Assembly: GCA_028565635.1 (NCBI GenBank)
Contig: JAOXYB010043126.1
Coordinates: 1-12,686 of the forward strand
Length of the DNA stretch: 12,686 nt
Source of the DNA: Phoronis ovalis
Taxonomy: Eukaryota > Phoronida > Phoronidae
Direction of reading: 5' to 3'
The position numbers and the translations under genes were made by a program. How positions within the stretch are numbered: position 1 is the stretch's first letter; every line of letters starts with the position of its first letter. Below the pieces are notes generated by a model. It was not told the DNA's origin. It worked only from the letters and a program-made list of their open reading frames with translations, and did no database searches. Positions 1-12,686 of the stretch are shown here, piece by piece.

Positions 1-416
1 TTATGTTTAATATTGACCCAGATTACTTCCAACATGGCCGACTGGCGATCGTGTTGGTTTGCGAGAATGCACGTCATAATATCGGCTTCAGTTTTTAGCC
101 GATCAGTTTCATATTTGGCACAGAGTAAGTCCAGGACGCAGTACATGCTATGTGTACTTTTGACTTAGATTACTTCCAATATGGCCGACTTGTGGCCATT
201 TTGTTCCCGAGAGGGCATGTAACGGTGCGTCTATAGCCGCGAAGACGAAGCCATACCTGGACGATTCATAGGTGGTTCTAGGAAGGCCATAGACTGGTGG
301 GCGTAATAGGCTAAGTGACATTTAAAAATAACCTTGACAAGTAGGTCAAATGCTGCCACGATTCTTTGACATTTTTTGTGGTGCGTAACATTTTCTTTGT
401 TCCGCAATAACTGCTT

Positions 417-1216
417 CAGTTTTTATCCGCTCAGCTCCATATTCGGTACACAGTAAGTACAGGACAAGGTACAGGTTATATATAATATTGTCCCAGATTA
501 CTTCCAACATGGCCGACTGGCGGTCATGTTGGTTCGTGAGAATGCACGTCGTTATATCAGCTTCAGTTTTTATCCAGTCAGTTTCATATTTGGCACAGAG
601 TAAGTCTAGGTCGCAGTATATGTTCTGTATAATTTTGACCTAGATTACTTCCAATATGGCTGATTGGCGGCCATGTTTGTTCCCAAGAGTGCACCTAACA
701 TTAAGTCTATAGCCGTGAAGAATAAGCGCTACCTGGATGATTCAAAGGTGGTTCTAGGAAGGCCATAGGTGGGCGTAATAGGCTAGGTGACATAAAATGA
801 CCTTGAGAACTAGGTCAAATGCCGAAATGATTCTTGGGACATTTTTTGTCGTGCGTAACACTTTTTTTTGTCTCTCAATAACTGCTGCAGTTTTTATCCG
901 ATCAGCTCCATATTCGGTACGCAGTAAGTACAGGACAAAGTACAGGTTATGTGTAATATTGACCCGGATTACTTCCAACATGGCCGACTAGCAGTCATGT
1001 TTGTTCCCGAGTGGGCACGTAATGTTGCATCTGTAGCCGTGAAGACGAAGCGCTACCTGGATGATTCAAAGATGGTTCTAGGAAGCCAGTAGGTTGGTGG
1101 GTGTAATAGGCTAGGTGACATTTCAAAACGAGCTTGACAAGTAGATCAAATGCCGGTACGAATCTTTGACATTTTTTACCATGTATAGCACTTTCTTTGT
1201 CTTGCAATTACTGTGT
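417..1216. repeat. Higher-order repeat copy 1 (short-long-long)
   Basis: This is the cleanest higher-order copy. A short unit at 417-563 carries 'cagctccat' and 'ccaacatgg'. A long unit at 564-887 carries 'cagtttcat' and 'ccaatatgg'. A second long unit follows at 888-1216 with 'cagctccat' and 'ccaacatgg'. The total is 800 bp. The diagnostic variants show that the two long units are different subtypes, so the triplet rather than the single unit is the recent unit of amplification. Confidence 0.75.
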
Positions 1217-2357
1217 CAGCTTTTATCCGATCAGCTCCATATTCAGTACAAAGTAGGTACAGGTCAAAGTACAGGTTATATATAATATTGACCCAGATTA
1301 CTTCCAACATGGCCGACTGGCGGGTTGGTTGGGTCTGGAGATTGCATGTCGTAATTACAGCTTGAGTTTTTATCTGATCAGCTTCATATTTGGTACAGAG
1401 TAAGTACAGGTCACAGTACAAGCTATTTTTAATTTTTACACAGTAATTGTAATATGGCCGACTAGTGGCGATGTTGTTCCCGGGAGGGCACATAATATTG
1501 TGTTTATACCCGCTAAGACGAATCGTTGCCTGGACTGTTCAAAGGTGGTTCTAATAAGGCCATAGGTTGGTGGGCATACTAGACTAGGTGACATTTTAAA
1601 ATGACCTTGACAAGCATGTCAAATGCCGGCACAAATTTTCGACATTTTTTGCTGTGTATAATACTTTTTTGTTTTGCAATAATTGCATTAATTTTTATTT
1701 GATCAGTTTCACATTTGGTACAGGGTAAACACAGGTCAGAATAAAAGGTGGTTCTAAGAAGGCGATAGGTTGGTGGGTGTATTAGGCCATTTTGAGAAAT
1801 AGGTCAAATGCCGATCCAGATCTTTGACATTTTTTGTTGTGTACAACTTTTTCTTTGTCTGGCAATAACTGCTTCAGTTAGTATCCAATCAGCTTCATAT
1901 TAGTTAGGTACAGGGTAAATACAGGTCAAAATATAGGACGGATGTAATATTGATTTGGATCATTGTGCCCATCCACATAGTGGCTGGGCATATAGTCGTA
2001 GCAAAGACGTCGTCGTTGTATGTAACACTTTCATTTGTCTCATGATAACAGCTTCAGTTTGTACCCGCTCAGCTTCATATTTGGTACATGGTACACACAG
2101 GTCAAAGTGCAGGTCTGTTTTACTTTTGACCTTGATTACTTCCAAAATGGCTGACTGGTGGCCATGTTTGTCCCGAGAGGGCACGTAACGTTGCATCTGT
2201 AGCCGTGAAGATGAAGCGCTGCCTGGACAATTCAAAGCTGGTTCTGGTAAGGCCATAGATTGATGGTAGCCATGGATTAAAGTAGGTCAGTTGCCGTTAC
2301 GAATCTTAGACATTTTTTGCCGTGCGTAACACTTTCTTTTTCTCGAAATAACTGCTT
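1217..2357. repeat. Higher-order repeat copy 2, rearranged
   Basis: The copy starts normally, with a short unit at 1217-1363 and a long unit at 1364-1688. The next unit is cut off near 1738, jumping straight to the aaaggtggttc segment. Units at 1875 and 2055 are also shortened (186 and 180 bp spacing if the truncated unit is counted). The stretch 1955-2010 (gatcattgtgcccatccaca and following) matches no other unit well. This is the oldest or most damaged part of the array. Confidence 0.65.
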
Positions 2358-3130
2358 CAGTTTTTATCCTATCAGCTCCATATTTGGTACAGAGTAAGTA
2401 CAAGACCAAGTAAAGGTTATATATAATATTGAGCAGGATTATTTCCAACATGTTGGTTTGCGAGATTGCACGCCGTAATAACAGCATCAGTTTTTATCCA
2501 ATCAGTTTCATATTTGGCACAGAGTAAGTCCAGGTTGCAGTACATGCTATGTATAATTTTGACCTAGATTACTTCCAATATGGCCGACTGTTGACCATAT
2601 TTGTTCCCGAGAGGGCACGTAACGTTGCGTTTATAGCCGCGAAGACAAAGCCCTACCTGGACGATTCGTAGGTGGTTCTAGGAAGACCGTAGATTGGCGG
2701 GCGTAATAGGCTAGGTGACATTTTAAAATAATCTTGACAAATAGGTCAAATGCCGTTACGAAGCTTCGACATTTTTTGCCGTGCATAACACTTTCTTTGT
2801 CTTACAATAACTGCTTCAGTTTTTATCCGATTAGCTCCATATTTGGTACAGAAAAAGTACAGATTAAGTGTCATATTGACCCAGATCACTTCCAGTATGG
2901 CCAACTGGTGGCCATGTTTGTTCCCAAGAGGGCACGTAACGTTGCATCTATAGCTGCGAAGACGAAGCGCTACCTGGAGGATTCAAAGGTGGTGCTAGGA
3001 AGCCCATGGGTTGGTGGGCGTAATAGGCTAGTGACATTTTAAAATAATCTTGACAAGTAGGTCAAATGCCGGTACGATACTTTGACATTTTTCACCGTGT
3101 AAAACTTTCTTTGTCTCACAGTAACTGCAT
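2358..3130. repeat. Higher-order repeat copy 3 (short-long-long)
   Basis: A short unit (2358-2487), a long unit (2488-2816) and a long unit (2817-3130) recur in the same order as in copy 1, for 773 bp. The short unit has lost about 17 bp around the atggccgac motif. Confidence 0.72.
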
Positions 3131-3893
3131 CAGTTTTTATCCGATCAGCTCCATACTCGGTATAAATTAAGTACAGGACAAAGTACAGGTTATATATAAT
3201 ATTCACCCTGATTACTGCCAACATGTCCGACTGGCGGCCCTGTTGGTTCACGAGATTACACGTCATAATAGCAGCTTCAGTTTTTATCCGAGCAGTTTCA
3301 TAATTGGCACAGAGTAAGTCCAGGTCACAGTACGTACTATGTGTAATGTTGGCCTAGTTTACTTCCAATAAGACCGATTGGTGGCCATGTTTGTTCTTGA
3401 GAGGGCACATTACATTGCGCGCGTTTATAGCTGCAAAGACAAAGCCTTACCTGGACGATTCAAAGGTGGTTCTAGGAAGCCCATAGCTTGGTGGGCGTAA
3501 TAGGCTAGGTTACATTTTAAAATGACCTTGACAAGTAGGTCCAATGTCGGTACGATACTTCAACACTTTCTTTGTCTCATAATAACTGCGGCGTTTTTAT
3601 CCGATCAGCTCCATGTTCGATACAAAGTAAGGACAGGACAAAGTACAGGTTTTGTGTAATATTGACCTGGATTACTTCCAACATGCCGACTGACGGCCAT
3701 GTTTGTTTGCGATATTGCACATCATAATAATACCTGGACGATTCATAGGTGGTTCTAGGAAGACTATAGGTTGGTGAGCGCAATAGGCTAGGTGACATTT
3801 TAAAATGGCCTCGACAAGTAGGTCAAATGCCGCTACTTCTCTTCGACATTTTTTGCCGTGCATAACACTTTCTTTGTCTCACAATGACTGCTT
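3131..3893. repeat. Higher-order repeat copy 4 (short-long-long)
   Basis: A short unit (3131-3277), a long unit (3278-3590) and a long unit (3591-3893) make 763 bp. The last unit has an internal deletion near 3730 that joins 'gcacatcataataa' directly to 'tacctggacgattcatagg'. Confidence 0.72.
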
Positions 3894-4515
3894 CAGTTTT
3901 TATCCGATTAACTCCATATTCTGTACAGAATAAGTACAGGTTATATATAATTTTGACCCGGATTACTTCCAATATAGCCGACTGGCAGCCATGTTTGTTC
4001 CTGAGATCGCACGTTGTAATAACAGCTTCAGTTTTTATCTGATCAGCTTCTTATTTGGCGCAGAGTAAGTACAGATACCAGTACAGGCTATTTGTAACTT
4101 TGACATAGATTACTTCCAATATGGGCGACTGGCAGCCATGTTTGTTCCCAAGAGGGCACATAACGTTGCATCTATCGCTGCGATGAAGTGCTGCCTGGAC
4201 GATTCAAAGGTGGTTCTAGGAAGGCCATAGGTTGGTGGGCGTAATAGGCTAGATGATATTTTAAAATGACCTTGACAAGTAGGTCAAATGCAAGTACGAA
4301 TTTTCAACATTTTTTATCGTGTATAACTTTCTTTGTTTCGCAATAACTGCTTCAGTTATTATACAGAGTAAGTACAGGTCAATAATATTAACCCAGATTA
4401 CTTTCAATATGGCCGACTGACAGCCATGTTTGTTCCTGAGAAGGCACGTAATGTTGCGTTTATAGCCGCAAAGATGAAGCGCTACTTGGACGATTCAAAG
4501 GTGGTTCTAAGAAGA
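3894..4515. repeat. Higher-order repeat copy 5, truncated at the array end
   Basis: A short unit (3894-4028) and a long unit (4029-4352) are followed by a third unit from 4353. The third unit lacks about 40 bp near its start (cagttattatacagagtaag) and ends at the ggtggttctaagaag motif. Unrelated AT-rich sequence follows, so this is the true right edge of the satellite. Confidence 0.7.
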
Positions 4516-4976
4516 CCTCTTTTTCACAAATTAATCCCTAAAAATGGATTGACTTTTCACAGAAATGTCCATAAAGATTGGTCCACTTTTCAACAAACCC
4601 TAAAAATAAGTTGTTTTTTCCCGATTTTATTTAAAGGTAGCAATTCCTGTGAACTTTTTCAAGAAAAAACCTAAAAAATTGCTCTGTTTTTGAGACCAAA
4701 ATCCTTAAAAATGAGTGGATATTTTGAGTTTGGGCTGCACGTACCCATCTAAAAATATGGTCTCCCGGGTTTAACGCATCAGCCAGCAGATACAGTCATT
4801 TTGAATAAGAGTACCCCACAATGATAAACCAGATTATAATGCATGATGTATTATATTCTTTTCTAATGTAAGAAAACGATAATGTTAAAAAAATATAATC
4901 CTACACATTGGATGGGCATTAGACATGACAAATGTCTTGTTTGATTTTAAATATATTAATAAGTATATAATTGTAG
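4516..4976. other. AT-rich spacer between the satellite and the first visible COQ7 exon
   Basis: No exon-like stretch was found on either strand. Bases 4530-4700 contain short reiterated pieces such as 'ccctaaaaat', 'aacctaaaaaat' and 'ccttaaaaatgagtgg'. Bases 4735-4785 (gcacgtacccatctaaaaat, then ggtctcccgggtttaacgc) are GC-richer and look like a fragment of a dispersed repeat, though I cannot assign a family. If COQ7 begins left of the window, this spacer is intronic. Confidence 0.6.
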
Positions 4977-5045
4977 ACAATTCGGGTGTTTAGAGATGAA
5001 GAATTGGAACATTTAGACACAGGGCTTAAGCATGATGCTGAACAG
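4977..5045 (+). other. COQ7: COQ7 penultimate coding exon
   Basis: The exon follows the acceptor 'taattgtag' and ends before the donor 'gtgaat'. It is 69 bp, phase 0 at both ends if the acceptor is at 4976. It encodes the EELEH di-iron ligand motif (residues 8-12 of the exon) and the HDAE motif that follows it. Confidence 0.9.
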
Positions 5046-5780
5046 GTGAATCTAAAAATAATACATTTGATACAGTTACATTTTATAAGATAGATTTTCA
5101 ACAAGTACCTTATTCTACATTAAGCACAAGATGGAATTGGCAACTTATCAAACTGTGTTCATTCTAAATACCTCATTGACTTTTCTTGAACTTTGGGAAC
5201 CCCTTTACTGGCTACAATGCAAAATCTTTAAAGAATGAACTTCCTTTTCTAGTCACATTGCAGAAATCAGGGTAGGATAGTCACAAGTTTTTAGTTAAAA
5301 CTCTATTTAGTACTTTGTCAAGTGTTGACGATCTCTTATGTGATATGCATAACAATGTGGTAAAACTAAATCTTGAATTTATGTCAGTAATAGTTTTTGA
5401 TGCATTTGACGATTCTTTACACACTTCCCTGAATAAATCAAACTTATTTGGCAATATAATAATAATTTTTGAAGCTGCAAATCACATCAACTGTTTTCTA
5501 GAGTTCTTTTTTATGTGATGAACTATCCAAATTTAGTATTTGCCCAGTAGCACAATTTAGAAATAGTCAATACTCCAGGTGTTTTGTTCCCCATATTGAA
5601 GCAGTTGCCTGAATTTTACAAGATATATTTGTCAAAAATTTGTATTTTGATGAGAAAGTGGTCCTTCTATTAATTAATAGATTCTTTTAAATTTATTTTC
5701 AGGCACCAGCATATTCTGCTTTGACACAAGTTATCAAAGCTGGTTGTAAAACAGCAATATGGTTATCAGAAAGGATATGA
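4977..5780 (+). CDS. COQ7: 5-demethoxyubiquinone hydroxylase, mitochondrial, C-terminal part (two exons)
   Basis: COQ7 hydroxylates 5-demethoxyubiquinol, a late step of ubiquinone synthesis. It is a ferritin-like di-iron protein at the matrix face of the mitochondrial inner membrane and works with COQ9. Two + strand exons join in frame: 4977-5045 (23 residues) and 5703-5780 (25 residues plus TGA). The first reads FRDEELEHLDTGLKHDAEQ, the family signature holding the last two iron ligands in the ExxH of EELEH. The second runs from APAYSALTQVIKAGCKTA to WLSERI and stop, the conserved family C-terminus. Both exons have AG acceptors and the intron is GT-AG, phase 0. Animal COQ7 is roughly 200 residues, so about three quarters of the protein, including the other iron ligands, is upstream. 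I found none of it in 1-4976. The gene converges on PCYT2. Family assignment is near certain; whether the full gene is intact cannot be seen. Confidence 0.93.
5046..5702 (+). other. COQ7: Intron of COQ7 (657 bp)
   Basis: This is a GT-AG intron ending in 'aaatttattttcag'. A 66-codon open stretch at about 5318-5518 on the + strand has no ATG at its start (it opens on TTG) and no recognisable family. I see no gene in it. Confidence 0.85.
5703..5780 (+). other. COQ7: COQ7 last coding exon
   Basis: The exon is 78 bp including the TGA at 5778-5780. It encodes the terminal helix ending WLSERI. The exon begins exactly at the conserved APAY, in phase with the preceding exon. Confidence 0.92.
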
Positions 5781-5888
5781 AAAACTTAAATCATATTCTT
5801 AGCTTGTGATATTGTTTCATCTTACTATAAAGGAAATTATGTGATATGTTACCAATCATTCAGACTAAAAAAGTGTTTTTTTACTACA

Positions 5889-5894
5889 TTTATT
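5889..5894 (-). terminator. PCYT2: Poly(A) signal of PCYT2 (AATAAA on the minus strand)
   Basis: The + strand reads tttatt. It is the first canonical hexamer downstream of the PCYT2 stop at 6147, about 250 bp away, with cleavage expected at about 5860-5880. It lies inside the predicted COQ7 3' UTR. Confidence 0.5.
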
Positions 5895-5981
5895 TCTTCT
5901 ATATCATTTGAAAAATTATTTAAAGTAAAACAGATGACTGCTAATATATGAAGTAAAACCAGACTAAAATATGATAGTTAG

Positions 5982-5987
5982 AATAAA
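5982..5987 (+). terminator. COQ7: Poly(A) signal of COQ7 (AATAAA)
   Basis: This is the first AATAAA on the + strand after the COQ7 stop, about 200 bp downstream. No AATAAA or ATTAAA precedes it in the 3' region. Confidence 0.55.
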
Positions 5988-6062
5988 ATTAAAGGAGTAC
6001 CCAACTTTTTATACAGAGATTAAAATCAGTCTAAAAGATGGCAGAATATACAGGAAAATGGA

Positions 6063-6068
6063 AATAAA
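6063..6068 (+). terminator. COQ7: Alternative COQ7 poly(A) signal (AATAAA)
   Basis: A second AATAAA lies on the + strand, 81 bp after the first. If used, the COQ7 transcript would end only about 60 bp short of the PCYT2 stop codon. Confidence 0.3.
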
Positions 6069-6146
6069 ACTTCATGTACCAGCACCTATCAAATGCAAGT
6101 GTGTTAGAGATTGTCCGAACTGTATCTGTTCCATCAGAATCTTTAA

Positions 6147-12686
<6,540 letters not shown>

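Larger units (their letters stand above)
1..4515. repeat. Diverged tandem satellite array with higher-order structure
   Basis: Seventeen to eighteen related units run head to tail from the left edge, so the array starts outside the window. I anchored each unit on the motif cagtttttatcc. Anchors fall near 89, 417, 564, 888, 1217, 1364, 1689, 1875, 2055, 2358, 2488, 2817, 3131, 3278, 3591, 3894, 4029 and 4353. Spacings are of two kinds, about 303-329 bp and about 130-147 bp, apart from two degraded units of 186 and 180 bp. Every unit has a segment containing attacttccaa followed by atggccgac. Long units add a segment of about 180 bp with gcgaagacgaagcgctacct, aaaggtggttctaggaagg and gacattttttgc. 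The array stops inside the ggtggttctaagaag motif near 4515. Minus-strand open frames beginning MLEVI, at about 754, 1176, 2287, 3039 and 3577, recur because the repeat recurs. They are not treated as genes. Confidence 0.93.
5781..6010 (+). other. COQ7: Probable COQ7 3' untranslated region
   Basis: AT-rich sequence runs from the COQ7 stop to just past the first canonical AATAAA on the + strand. The end is an estimate, as no cleavage site can be read directly. Confidence 0.5.
5870..6146 (-). other. PCYT2: Probable PCYT2 3' untranslated region
   Basis: The region runs from the stop to just past the AATAAA at 5894-5889 on the minus strand. Its end is estimated. It overlaps the predicted COQ7 3' UTR. 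Confidence 0.45.

Noticed and set aside
797-991. + strand open frame of 64 codons in the array
   Set aside because: It is the complement of the repeat unit and does not persist in frame in other copies. No family is recognised.
1176-2487. Several minus-strand frames of 66 to 105 codons in the array
   Set aside because: They share sequence only because the DNA repeats. They break at unit joints and lack any known domain.
4426-4674. 82-codon + strand frame across the array edge
   Set aside because: It runs from satellite into unrelated spacer, so it is a chance join.
4919-5104. 61-codon minus-strand frame
   Set aside because: It is antisense to the COQ7 penultimate exon, whose + strand reading is conserved.
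5315-5518. 67-codon + strand frame in the COQ7 intron, and a minus-strand stretch over the same bases faintly like a chemoreceptor
   Set aside because: The + frame opens on TTG, not ATG. The minus-strand resemblance is too weak and too short to support.

Overview
The window looks like nuclear DNA of an animal, most likely a marine invertebrate and possibly a lophotrochozoan such as a mollusc. It is AT-rich. Its genes are split into short exons (48 to 139 bp) by AT-rich GT-AG introns of about 0.2 to 0.9 kb, and nothing looks like a bacterial operon. The lineage is an inference from gene style and repeats; the protein families are much firmer than the organism.

Left third (1 to about 4515): a long, diverged tandem array. 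Two unit lengths alternate, about 325 bp and about 147 bp. The short unit is the long one without a segment of roughly 180 bp. They are arranged in a short-long-long order that repeats about every 760 to 800 bp. The many open frames here are by-products of the repeat, not genes.

Centre (4977 to 5780, + strand): the last two coding exons of COQ7, the di-iron 5-demethoxyubiquinone hydroxylase of ubiquinone synthesis. Earlier exons are not in the window, so the array lies either in a COQ7 intron or between the visible exons and missing 5' exons.

Right half (6147 to 11672, - strand): eleven consecutive coding exons of PCYT2, ethanolamine-phosphate cytidylyltransferase of the Kennedy pathway. They join in frame to 286 residues plus a stop. 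The first part of the protein, with the N-terminal catalytic motif, must lie beyond base 12686.

The two genes converge tail to tail with stop codons 366 bp apart. Their first canonical poly(A) signals lie past each other, so the 3' UTRs probably overlap by about 100 bp or more. PCYT2 introns hold a 394-bp TA-flanked inverted-repeat element (10053-10446), an imperfect palindrome (8226-8370) and a possible retroelement-tail fragment (6887-6960). The second catalytic motif of PCYT2 reads HVGL rather than HxGH.

No rRNA, tRNA, CRISPR array or bacterial-type feature was seen.
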